Source: Photorhabdus khanii NC19 (GTDB lineage Bacteria; Pseudomonadota; Gammaproteobacteria; Enterobacterales; Enterobacteriaceae). From it: 64,000 nucleotides of DNA. Under the pieces are notes generated by a model. That model had not been told where the DNA came from. It worked only from the letters and a program-made list of their open reading frames with translations, and searched no databases. Both the position numbers and the translations under genes were made by a program. The DNA is taken from positions 289,859-353,858 of the forward strand of contig NZ_AYSJ01000013.1 in the NCBI RefSeq assembly GCF_000517265.1, written 5' to 3'. Shown here piece after piece: positions 55,641-64,000 of this stretch (within the stretch, counting starts at the first letter, position 1; each line of letters begins with the position of its first letter).

Positions 55641-56002
55641 AAAACCCCCTAATAATTGGTTATTCCATACGGTCGCACTGTCATGCCAATAAGCTATAAC
55701 TTAATACGCTTTTCCCAACAGACTTTATTCAAAATTTGCTCTTTTACCAATTTAAATATTGGAAAATATATCCTTTGGTAAAAAAGTTTTGACACCAGAA
55801 TTATAATATGTCAATTAAGTAACTCCCCTTACAACAGGTTAGTCCTCTTACCTTTTATTTAAGTTTATCTAAGTTAATATTACAAGTTAATTAGTATTAT
55901 GATTTAGCAAAAGACCGTACATTATTGCGTACAGAGGCTGCTTACCGTTTTTGTCTTTCAGAAATCATCCGCAAACGGGTTTAACATTGACAGGTTTCTT
56001 AT
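55641..56002. other. Divergent control region between ureA and the nickel permease gene
   Basis: The 362-bp region holds divergent promoters by position. I see no NikR-type palindrome of the GTATGA/TCATAC kind and no ORF. The centre (about 55700-55920) is AT-rich. Confidence 0.5.
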
Positions 56003-57016
56003 ATGAATAAAAAACACGCACTTTCGCTTCTTGTTGTTCTGATTGCCGCCAACTTACTTGCCTGGATTTGGGCATTTATCGCTTTCCGCCATCATGCAAT
56101 CATGATGGGGGCGGCTCTGCTGGCATACGGTTATGGGCTACGCCATGCGGTCGATGCCGATCATATCGCAGCAATTGATAACGTCACCCGCAAACTGATG
56201 CAACAGGGTAAATCACCTATTGCCGTCGGCGCTTTCTTTTCTCTGGGACACTCTACCATTGTCATTTTGGCCTGCCTCGCTATTGTCCTGACTTCAATGG
56301 CTTTTAAAGATCAAATGGGCTGGGTTCATGACTATGGCGGCATTATTGGCACTCTCGTTTCTGCCTGCTTTCTATTGGCAATAGCGCTGATTAATTTGCT
56401 AATACTGAAAAGCGTTTATCAGAAGTTTCAGGAGATCAAACGTGGAAAAGAGTTGGCGAACAGTGAGTTAACCGTGCTGGAAACAACACCGGGTGGAGTC
56501 ATGACCCGCCTGTTTCACTCGGTCTTCCGGCTGGTCAGCAAAAGCTGGCATATGTATCTGGTCGGTTTCCTGTTTGGACTGGGTTTCGACACCGCGACCG
56601 AAGTTGGGCTGTTGAGTATATCTGCCGCCGGCTCTCTTAGTGGACTGCCTTTATGGTCGCTGATGGTATTCCCGGCGCTATTTGCCAGCGGCATGGCGCT
56701 AATCGATTCACTGGATAATTTTGTGATGGTAGGTGCCTATGGCTGGGCTTTTTCCCAACCAACACGCAAACTCTACTACAACATGACCATTACTGCGGCT
56801 TCTGTTGCCGTGGCGCTGTTCATTGGTGGGCTGGAAGCGCTCGGCCTTATCGCTGAGCAGTGGGATTTGCATGGTACTTTCTGGAGCACCATCGGGGCAT
56901 TAAACGACAATATGGGCAATGTTGGTTTTTGGGTTGTCGGGATTTTTATTCTGTTCTGGACATTATCAGTGATGAATTATCGCTGGCAGGGATACCACAC
57001 ATTGGAAATTAAGTAG
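56003..57016 (+). CDS. NiCoT-family nickel/cobalt permease
   Basis: The 337-residue membrane protein has the nickel/cobalt transporter signature RHAVDADHIAAIDNVTRK in helix II, LFGLGFDTATEVGLL, and FSLGHSTIV, and about eight membrane helices; HoxN and NixA are relatives. It imports nickel for urease and is divergent from ureABCEFGD, a functional pairing common in urease loci (ureH, nixA or yntA-type genes). The ribosome site before ATG 56003 is weak (AGG, 8 nt). Confidence 0.92.
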   Translation: MNKKHALSLLVVLIAANLLAWIWAFIAFRHHAIMMGAALLAYGYGLRHAVDADHIAAIDNVTRKLMQQGKSPIAVGAFFSLGHSTIVILACLAIVLTSMAFKDQMGWVHDYGGIIGTLVSACFLLAIALINLLILKSVYQKFQEIKRGKELANSELTVLETTPGGVMTRLFHSVFRLVSKSWHMYLVGFLFGLGFDTATEVGLLSISAAGSLSGLPLWSLMVFPALFASGMALIDSLDNFVMVGAYGWAFSQPTRKLYYNMTITAASVAVALFIGGLEALGLIAEQWDLHGTFWSTIGALNDNMGNVGFWVVGIFILFWTLSVMNYRWQGYHTLEIK

Positions 57017-57072
57017 TAAAAACAGTCTGTTTTCTGCAATTAACGCTACATATTGTCATTCTTACTACTCAA

Positions 57073-57101
57073 TGATATCATTTGCGTTACTAGTGATATC
57101 A
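57073..57101. promoter_or_regulatory. Paired TGATATCA palindromes upstream of the toxin-antitoxin genes
   Basis: The palindrome TGATATCA occurs at 57073-57080 and again at 57094-57101, 21 bp apart (two helical turns), just before the antitoxin start at 57116. The spacing on one DNA face is typical for a ribbon-helix-helix antitoxin operator. Confidence 0.55.
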
Positions 57102-57115
57102 TCATGAGGAAGACT

Positions 57116-57400
57116 ATGCAGAAAAAACAAACAATAACCCTTCGCTTAAATGAAGGGTTAAAATCACGCATCAAATCTTTGGCTGACGTGCAAGGCATTT
57201 CTGCCCATTCACTCATGGTACGTTCAATTGAAAACGAAATTGATGCTCTGGAGGCCAGACAAAAATTTTTACGTGATGCTGAAAATGCCTGGTTAGAATA
57301 TGAAGCTACCGGCTTACATTTGACTGGCGATGAACTTTCTGACTGGTTGGACGCTATTGCACGCGGAGAAGATAAGGATTTACCCGAATGCCATCTGTAG
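57116..57400 (+). CDS. Ribbon-helix-helix antitoxin (ParD/CopG-like)
   Basis: The 94-residue protein opens KKQTITLRLNEGLKSRIKSLADVQGIS, the ribbon-helix-helix DNA-binding fold (strand TITLRL, two helices), then a helical toxin-binding part rich in acidic residues (WLDAIARGEDKDLPE). I chose ATG 57116, behind AGGAAG; the earlier start at 57053 would include the operator in the gene. The toxin gene overlaps its 3' end by 13 bp. It would neutralise the toxin and repress the operon by binding the two TGATATCA boxes. Confidence 0.8.
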   Translation: MQKKQTITLRLNEGLKSRIKSLADVQGISAHSLMVRSIENEIDALEARQKFLRDAENAWLEYEATGLHLTGDELSDWLDAIARGEDKDLPECHL

Positions 57401-57684
57401 TCGTCACTTCAGCAGTTGTAAGGGACATAAAACGCCTTGTTGATTTTTTGCGTCAACGTGATGCAATTGCTGCAAAATCAGCATCTAGTGTCATTAGTAA
57501 GCACATCCGGGCGCTGAAATCTAACGTATTAGTCGGACGACCAACAGAAGTTTATCCACTTTTTGAGTTAGTCATCCCTTTTGGTGGCACAGGATATGTA
57601 TTGCTATACAGAGAGTCTCCCGGAAGTAATACACGTTACGTTTTGGCTATCCGCCATCAGCGCGAAACCGACTATAAGCATTAA
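57388..57684 (+). CDS. RelE/ParE-family toxin
   Basis: The 98-residue basic protein has the RelE/ParE fold pattern: helices DIKRLVDFLRQRDAIAAKSA, then strands GRPTEVYPLFELVIPFGGTGYVLLYR (partly quoted) and YVLAIRHQRETDY at the end, where the Arg, His and Arg of the IRHQRE motif lie. ParE members poison gyrase, RelE members cleave mRNA; the sequence alone does not decide. The gene overlaps the antitoxin gene by 13 bp, so translation is coupled. No frame disruption, so the pair appears intact. Confidence 0.85.
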   Translation: MPSVVVTSAVVRDIKRLVDFLRQRDAIAAKSASSVISKHIRALKSNVLVGRPTEVYPLFELVIPFGGTGYVLLYRESPGSNTRYVLAIRHQRETDYKH

Positions 57685-57754
57685 CCCCAAAGTATAAACA
57701 CCTAACGGAAAAGTGGGAAGACTGGTTTACCGAGCTGAAAGAGCTACAAACTTG

Positions 57755-57793
57755 TTCTGTCTCTTAATCAGGATATATAACTAAGAGACAGAA
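57755..57793. terminator. 12-bp hairpin between the toxin gene and pntB; IS-end-like
   Basis: TTCTGTCTCTTA (57755-57766) and TAAGAGACAGAA (57782-57793) are exact reverse complements around a 15-nt loop. It can serve as a terminator for the convergent toxin gene and pntB, though the flanking T-run is poor. The outer sequence CTGTCTCTTA also resembles the ends of IS50-type elements, so a deleted IS remnant is an alternative. Confidence 0.5.
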
Positions 57794-57829
57794 ACCCAAT
57801 CATGATTTGTAAGTTATAGCGATAAGGAA

Positions 57830-59221
57830 TTACAGTGCACGAAGGATTGCTTCGACACTCGCTTTCGCATCACCAAACAACATCTGGCTATTGTCTTTAA
57901 AGAACAGCGGGTTTTGTACACCAGCGTAACCTGTGTTCATGGAGCGTTTAAACACAATAACACTCTGTGATTTCCACACTTCCAGTACTGGCATACCGGC
58001 AATTGGGCTGTTTGGATCTTCCTGTGCAGCCGGGTTAACGGTGTCGTTGGCACCGATGACCAGTACAGTGTCTGTATCAGAGAAATCATCATTGATTTCA
58101 TCCATTTCCAGAACAACGTCATAAGGAACTTTAGCTTCCGCCAACAGCACATTCATATGCCCAGGCAGACGCCCTGCAACCGGATGGATACCAAAGCGAA
58201 CCTTAATCCCCTTTTCACGCAGTTTGGCAGTAATGTCATGTACTGGATACTGCGCCTGTGCAACCGCCATACCGTATCCCGGTGTGATGATGACAGACGT
58301 TGAGTTTTTCAGCAGTTCAGCAACCTCTTCCGCTGTGGTTTCGCGATATTCGCCCATATCCTGATCATCACCGGTCGAGGAACCATCCGTCCCAAATCCG
58401 CCTGCAATCACACTGATAAAAGAACGGTTCATTGCCTTACACATGATGTAAGACAGAATAGCCCCCGAAGAACCGACCAGCGCTCCCGTGACAATCAACA
58501 AATCATTACTCAGCATGAATCCAGCGGCCGCGGCAGCCCAACCAGAATAGGAGTTCAGCATCGAAACCACCACCGGCATATCCGCGCCACCGATAGAAGC
58601 AACTAAATGCCAGCCAAACACCAATGCGATTGCCGTCATGATCAACAGGGTGGAGATTTGCAGGCCCGTACTTTCCGTTTTTACAAAAGTAATTAACAGG
58701 ACAAAGGAGATAACCAGCGCTGCAAGGTTTAATTTATGCCGATTCGGCAACATCAGCGGTTTGGAAGAAATCTTTCCGCATAATTTACCAAATGCCACAA
58801 CAGAACCGGTGAAAGTGACCGCACCGATGAAAACACCCAGGAATACTTCTGTCAGATGGATATTCTCCATCACAGGTTCCGCGAAACTATCGTGAGCAAT
58901 AAAGCTGTTAAAACCAACCAGCACCGCAGCCAAACCGACGAAACTGTGCAATATGGCGACCAATTCCGGCATTTCAGTCATTTCAACTTTGTTTGCCAGA
59001 CGAATACCAATAACCGCACCGATCATCATCGCCAGAATAACCCAAACAACATTTCCGGTATCAGGCCCGAAGATAGTCGCAATCAATGCGATTGCCATCC
59101 CGGTGACACCCAAAATATTCCCGCGTTTGGCGCTTTCGTGACGAGACAAACCCGCAAGGCTGAAAATAAATAAGATGGCAGCAACAATATATGCCGCTAT
59201 AACGACTCCACTCGACATCAA
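57830..59221 (-). CDS. pntB: NAD(P) transhydrogenase subunit beta
   Basis: PntB is the membrane and NADP(H)-binding subunit of the proton-translocating transhydrogenase, which makes NADPH at the expense of the proton gradient. The 463-residue protein has eight or nine helices in the first 260 residues, then domain III with [16 protein letters not shown] and [22 protein letters not shown] (partly quoted), as in E. coli PntB (462). It lies 7 bp after pntA. Confidence 0.97.
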   Translation of the reverse strand: MMSSGVVIAAYIVAAILFIFSLAGLSRHESAKRGNILGVTGMAIALIATIFGPDTGNVVWVILAMMIGAVIGIRLANKVEMTEMPELVAILHSFVGLAAVLVGFNSFIAHDSFAEPVMENIHLTEVFLGVFIGAVTFTGSVVAFGKLCGKISSKPLMLPNRHKLNLAALVISFVLLITFVKTESTGLQISTLLIMTAIALVFGWHLVASIGGADMPVVVSMLNSYSGWAAAAAGFMLSNDLLIVTGALVGSSGAILSYIMCKAMNRSFISVIAGGFGTDGSSTGDDQDMGEYRETTAEEVAELLKNSTSVIITPGYGMAVAQAQYPVHDITAKLREKGIKVRFGIHPVAGRLPGHMNVLLAEAKVPYDVVLEMDEINDDFSDTDTVLVIGANDTVNPAAQEDPNSPIAGMPVLEVWKSQSVIVFKRSMNTGYAGVQNPLFFKDNSQMLFGDAKASVEAILRAL

Positions 59222-59228
59222 TTACCCC

Positions 59229-60758
59229 TTAGTCCTTACGAAACATTTTCAGCATACGTTGAGTGACAGTAAAGCCACCGAAGATATTAATGCTGGCAAT
59301 TAAAATAGCGATAAATGAGAAGAAGCTTACCCATCCACCATCACCAATTTGCAATAACGCCCCAACAACGATAATTCCCGAAATGGCATTAGTTACTGAC
59401 ATTAGCGGTGTATGTAAAGCATGGCTGACATTCCAGACCACGTAGTAACCCACCACACAAGCCAATGCAAAAACAGTAAAGTGGGATAAAAACTCTTTTG
59501 GGGCGACATTGGCTAACCCGCTGAACAAAATAACAGCCAGTGCCAGCAAGCCATATTTCAACCAAGGTGAAGTAGATTTAGTCTCTGGCTTTTCTGCTTT
59601 GACTGGTGCCGGTTTTGTTGTCTGTTGAGCAGAAACTTGAATTGGCGGCGCCGGCCACGTCATTTCCCCCTCTTTTACGACGGTCACGCCACGAATAACA
59701 ACATCATCAAAATCAATATTGATTTCGCCATTTTTCTCTTTGCACAATAGCTTGAGCAGATTAACCAAATTAGTCCCGTACAGTTGTGAAGATTGCGTTG
59801 GTAAACGGCTTGGTAAATCGGTGTAACCGATAATCTTCACGCCATTTTCTGTCACAACTAATTTGTCTGCTTGCGTTAATGCACAGTTCCCCCCCGTTTG
59901 AGCCGCCAGGTCAACAATCACACTGCCCGGTTTCATTGATTCAACCATCTCTTTGGTGATAAGACGCGGTGCGGGTTTCCCTGGAATAAGCGCAGTTGTC
60001 ACAATAATGTCAACTTCTTTCGCCTGTGCTGCAAAAAGCGTCATCTCTGCTTTAATGAAAGCTTCGGACATGACTTTTGCATATCCGTCACCACTACCGG
60101 CCTCTTCTTCAAAATCCAGTTCGAGAAACTCCGCTCCCATGCTCTGAACCTGCTCTTTAACTTCAGGCCGGGTATCAAACGCACGGACAATAGCGCCTAA
60201 ACTGCCCGCTGCACCAACAGCAGCCAGGCCAGCAACACCGGCACCAATAATCATCACTTTGGCTGGTGGAACCTTACCTGCGGCTGTAATCTGACCAGTA
60301 AAGAAGCGGCCAAATTCATGAGCAGCTTCCACTATCGCCCGGTAACCTGCAATATTCGCCATAGAGCTCAGTGCATCCAACGACTGTGCACGGGAAATAC
60401 GCGGTACTGAATCCATCGCCAACACAGTGACTTTACGGTTTGATAATTTCTGCATTAACTCAGGGTGTTGTGCCGGCCAGACAAAACTAACCAACGTACT
60501 CCCTTCCTTCATTAACGCAATCTCGTCATCCTCAGGAGCATTCACCTTGAGAATGATATCTGAACCCCAAATATCATTACGATCGGTCATTTCAGCTCCG
60601 ACCTGTTGGTAAGCACTATCCCCAAAGCTGGCTAAATGCCCTGCTCCATTCTCAACAACGACATCGAATCCCAATTTCAACAGTTGTTCCACAGTACTCG
60701 GCGTGGCTGCAACACGTGCTTCATTGGCAAGTCGTTCTCTCGGTACACCAATACGCAT
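59229..60758 (-). CDS. pntA: NAD(P) transhydrogenase subunit alpha
   Basis: PntA binds NAD(H) in its domain I (about residues 1-370: [20 protein letters not shown], the [18 protein letters not shown] Rossmann loop, and [11 protein letters not shown]), followed by a linker rich in Pro and Lys and four helices near the C-terminus that join PntB in the inner membrane. Length is 509 compared with 510 in E. coli. It is first in the leftward pntAB operon, divergent from ydgH, as in E. coli. Confidence 0.97.
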   Translation of the reverse strand: MRIGVPRERLANEARVAATPSTVEQLLKLGFDVVVENGAGHLASFGDSAYQQVGAEMTDRNDIWGSDIILKVNAPEDDEIALMKEGSTLVSFVWPAQHPELMQKLSNRKVTVLAMDSVPRISRAQSLDALSSMANIAGYRAIVEAAHEFGRFFTGQITAAGKVPPAKVMIIGAGVAGLAAVGAAGSLGAIVRAFDTRPEVKEQVQSMGAEFLELDFEEEAGSGDGYAKVMSEAFIKAEMTLFAAQAKEVDIIVTTALIPGKPAPRLITKEMVESMKPGSVIVDLAAQTGGNCALTQADKLVVTENGVKIIGYTDLPSRLPTQSSQLYGTNLVNLLKLLCKEKNGEINIDFDDVVIRGVTVVKEGEMTWPAPPIQVSAQQTTKPAPVKAEKPETKSTSPWLKYGLLALAVILFSGLANVAPKEFLSHFTVFALACVVGYYVVWNVSHALHTPLMSVTNAISGIIVVGALLQIGDGGWVSFFSFIAILIASINIFGGFTVTQRMLKMFRKD

Positions 60759-61173
60759 AATGTTCCCTTCCTAAAGCTTAAGATTAATGATGATTATTAC
60801 TTGCTGAGGTCAGTTTAGCGATTCAATTAACTTTATTACTGCTATCAGCAAAATCTATCAACGAATATTTTGATAACCGACCGAAAATATTATTGGTGAT
60901 CCATCACTAATGAGTAAGAAAAATAGCTAAGTAGTATTACCGGCTCACACTTTTCAGTGCCAGTTACTATGATGTTGATAAAAACGCGATGTCGATAAAA
61001 ACGTGTTGATGAAAACTTATGGTGCCATTTCTATGAACTTGTATTCATTCATACTGATAGCATAAATTCGTGGGACATTAGCTATTATTACATGTAATAA
61101 TCGTCGGCTATGTGATACATAACGATGTTCAGCAAGTTATAAGTAATTAATGCGCAAGGCGGAAGGATTTTTT
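60759..61173. other. Divergent intergenic region between pntA and ydgH
   Basis: The 415-bp region has promoters for pntAB (leftward) and ydgH (rightward) by position, and the 17-bp tandem repeat described at 60973-61006. No coding frame is seen apart from short shadows. Confidence 0.5.
60973..61006. repeat. Two tandem 17-bp repeats plus a partial third
   Basis: TGTTGATAAAAACGCGA (60973-60989) and TGTCGATAAAAACGTGT (60990-61006) agree at 14 of 17 positions, and TGATGAAAAC follows as a partial third copy. The units lie in the pntA-ydgH promoter region and could bind a regulator, or be a simple duplication. Confidence 0.55.
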
Positions 61174-62127
61174 ATGAGGCTGAAAACAACGATCATCGCA
61201 GCTGCGATGCTCTCATTAACTGGTATTACCGCTGCTCAGGCAGCTCAGGAATTATCCCCGGAGAAAGCAGCAGAACTGAAACCCTTTAAACGTATTACGG
61301 TTACAGGCCCTTTTAATGCTATTTATGAAGCTGCCGACGCCGTTTCCCGTCGGGCAGATAAAATGGGCGCAGATGGATTTTATATCCAAAGCCTTGATGA
61401 TCTGAATAATAGTGGCAACCTGCGCGTTGTAGCTGATCTGTATCACAAAGATGCAGAGAAAATTGACAATTCAATTAAATATCGTATGTTCCGCGGTATC
61501 AAAGAATTACCCAAAACAGAAGCTGTGACACTGGAACCATTTGATACGGTAACCATCAGTGGTTTTTACACTAATGAGCCAGATTTGAATGAGGCAATCG
61601 CAAAAGCAGCTAAGAAAAAAGGTGCAGCATCTTTCTTTATTGTCCGTCAGGTTTCAACCAACGATGGCGGTAATCAAACCGTTACCGCTTATGTTTACAA
61701 AGATGATGCGCCAAAACGCCAAATTCAGGCTAACGAAGCCGTAATCCCTGCTGATTCGGATTCAGGACGCGCTGCATTAGCAGAAGGTGGCACAGCAGCT
61801 AAGAAAGTAGAAATTCCTGGTTTAGCCTCTTCAACTTCAACCAGCAATGCTATTGGCCGCTTCTTTGAAACCCAATATTCTAAAGGTGAGCGTTACACTG
61901 TCACTCTTCCTGATGGTACGAAAATCCAAGAATTAAATAAAATCAGTGCTGCCCAGATGGTACCTTTTGATTCCATCACCTTTTCAGGTTACTACAACAG
62001 CATGCCTGATGTTGCCTATGAAGTCGCTAAACGCGCAGCGGCTAAAGGCGCTAAGTACTACCATATCACCCGTGAATGGCAATCCAGTGGTGGCTCCTCT
62101 ACTATCAGTGCAGACCTGTTCAAATAA
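61174..62127 (+). CDS. ydgH: Secreted DUF1471 (YhcN/YdgH/BhsA) protein YdgH
   Basis: The 317-residue product starts MRLKTTIIAAAMLSLTG at ATG 61174, with AAGGA upstream; the earlier ATG at 61150 would spoil the signal peptide. Cleavage probably follows AQA at residues 21-23 or so. Three DUF1471 domains follow (about 35-105, 120-190 and 235-317), each beginning near PFxxITxSG, as in E. coli YdgH (314). It is periplasmic and linked to stress and envelope functions in enterobacteria. It lies beside pntA as in E. coli. A strong terminator follows. Confidence 0.94.
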   Translation: MRLKTTIIAAAMLSLTGITAAQAAQELSPEKAAELKPFKRITVTGPFNAIYEAADAVSRRADKMGADGFYIQSLDDLNNSGNLRVVADLYHKDAEKIDNSIKYRMFRGIKELPKTEAVTLEPFDTVTISGFYTNEPDLNEAIAKAAKKKGAASFFIVRQVSTNDGGNQTVTAYVYKDDAPKRQIQANEAVIPADSDSGRAALAEGGTAAKKVEIPGLASSTSTSNAIGRFFETQYSKGERYTVTLPDGTKIQELNKISAAQMVPFDSITFSGYYNSMPDVAYEVAKRAAAKGAKYYHITREWQSSGGSSTISADLFK

Positions 62128-62142
62128 TCTGTTTAATTTAAG

Positions 62143-62177
62143 AAAAAGGCACATATGGTAACCATATGTGCCTTTTT
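62143..62177 (+). terminator. Strong rho-independent terminator after ydgH
   Basis: AAAAAGGCACATATGG (62143-62158) and CCATATGTGCCTTTTT (62162-62177) form a 16-bp stem with a 3-nt loop and a run of T at the end. It sits 16 bp after the ydgH stop and, being symmetrical, also lies 29 bp beyond the end of the leftward stlE gene. Confidence 0.85.
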
Positions 62178-62205
62178 TACTGCAAGGATAATAAAATTCT
62201 TCAAA

Positions 62206-62448
62206 TCAGCCGGCTGATTCTAACTTCAAACGGATACAATCAATGGCGTTTTGTACCGTCACCATTTTTTCCGCCTCTGTATCGTCAATAGTTATCTCGA
62301 AACGTTCTTCCAAAGCCATAATCAACTCGACACTATCTAACGAATCGGCACCCAATTCCTCGAATGTCTGTGTGGTAAGAATCTGGGTTTCAGGTATTCC
62401 AAGTTGTTCTGCAACAACATTTTTGACATGATTCTCTAAATTTTCCAC
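62206..62448 (-). CDS. stlE: Acyl carrier protein of the stilbene/dialkylresorcinol cluster
   Basis: The 80-residue protein is an ACP with phosphopantetheine serine Ser36 in GADSLDSVELIMALEERF, close to the housekeeping form but encoded apart from fab genes. It is the third leftward gene after the dialkylresorcinol condensing enzyme and the ketosynthase, the order stlC-stlD-stlE known in P. luminescens for isopropylstilbene formation. It would carry the branched 3-oxoacyl unit derived from the bkd pathway. GGAAGATAATAG precedes ATG 62448. Confidence 0.85.
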   Translation of the reverse strand: MENLENHVKNVVAEQLGIPETQILTTQTFEELGADSLDSVELIMALEERFEITIDDTEAEKMVTVQNAIDCIRLKLESAG

Positions 62449-62524
62449 GCTATTATCTTCCTAATGTACTCACATTCGGGGAAACTCGTCGTTTCCCCCT
62501 TTTTCATTAATTGAAGTTAAATAT

Positions 62525-63673
<1,149 letters not shown>

Positions 63674-63677
63674 TTAC

Positions 63678-64000
63678 TTATTTATCTCCTTTATCATCAT
63701 AGCGGGCAGAACCAGATGGTTGTTCATAGTATTTTTGTAACTCATTAAGACGTTCTTTCAGTAATACGGTCAGCAAACGGCGAATAACCACTGAAATAGG
63801 TAAGACAACCAGTGCCATGAGTATCAAATAGATCACAAACATGGTTAATAGAGAACGCCTTACCCATTTTCCCCGTTTACCTACACGATAAATAAATCCA
63901 GACCACAATCTAAATCCCCGATGTATAGCACGTTCACCGAAAATAAAAGATTGATCAACAAATACGGCTCCTAACCCTTTCAACATCGGGTCATCAACTT
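63678..64000 (-). CDS. stlC: Dialkylresorcinol condensing/aromatising enzyme StlC/DarA, C-terminal part
   Basis: The frame is open from the window edge and ends at 63678, giving about 106 C-terminal residues (VDDPMLKGLGAVFVDQSF and so on, then a basic segment and a membrane helix MFVIYLILMALVVLPISVVI, and a charged tail). Position 4 bp before stlD and the family pattern of DarA-type proteins, which have a flavodoxin-like N-terminal part outside the window, support the call. StlC completes ring formation in isopropylstilbene synthesis. The assignment rests mostly on context. Confidence 0.65.
   Translation of the reverse strand, partial: VDDPMLKGLGAVFVDQSFIFGERAIHRGFRLWSGFIYRVGKRGKWVRRSLLTMFVIYLILMALVVLPISVVIRRLLTVLLKERLNELQKYYEQPSGSARYDDKGDK

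Overview
The window looks like the chromosome of a Photorhabdus species close to P. luminescens/laumondii. This rests on gene content: an stlCDE-type dialkylresorcinol/stilbene block at the right end, a complete hca cinnamate dioxygenase operon, an IndC-type indigoidine synthetase, an Rhs/Tc-like giant protein and a Yersinia-order urease operon, set among enterobacterial core blocks (ynfK-mlc-ynfL-ynfM, fnr...uspE, pntAB-ydgH). Most of the DNA is AT-rich, as in Photorhabdus. There are no rRNA, tRNA or CRISPR features.

Layout. 1-671: the end of a polyol dehydrogenase gene and a truncated xylulokinase. 761-1702: a PI-specific phospholipase C-like gene. 2034-6519: the core block bioD2-mlc-ynfL/ynfM with a perfect FNR box between ynfL and ynfM. 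6782-9190: two orphan genes and a MazE/MazF-type locus whose toxin gene has an internal deletion. 9306-18278: one leftward array running ketosynthase, MaoC-like hotdog protein, acyl carrier protein, two unknown proteins and a 1625-residue Rhs protein. 18654-24261: a visibly GC-richer leftward operon for amine/GABA metabolism (aldehyde dehydrogenase, SnoaL-like, GabT, DUF805, Tat-exported FAD oxidase). 24570-26493: an OppA-like binding protein and a possible HipA remnant. 26524-34581: hcaEFC-hcaB-mhpB-hcaD, divergent hcaR, then mhpC and mhpD.

34543-43845: a leftward cluster of UPRT-like protein, tautomerase, HAD phosphatase, two small DMT transporters, DUF4243 (questin oxidase-like) protein, IndC-type NRPS and PsuG-type C-glycosidase. 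These parts match an indigoidine cluster extended toward a minimycin-type C-nucleoside. 44459-49992: fnr and uspE, separated by a broken Tn3-family transposase gene and a KilA-N gene. 50071-57016: ureABCEFGD and a divergent NiCoT nickel permease. 57116-57684: a ribbon-helix-helix/ParE-type toxin-antitoxin pair. 57830-62127: pntAB and ydgH. 62206-64000: stlE, stlD and the end of stlC/darA.

Two themes link the parts. Cinnamate is the precursor of Photorhabdus stilbene, and the hca/mhp genes that consume cinnamate lie about 30 kb from stlCDE. Two loci stand out as possible undescribed systems: the ketosynthase-hotdog-ACP-Rhs operon, where a giant secreted-type protein travels with its own acyl-chain machinery, and the IndC-PsuG-HAD-UPRT-DUF4243 cluster, where one operon may yield both a blue pigment and a nucleoside antibiotic.
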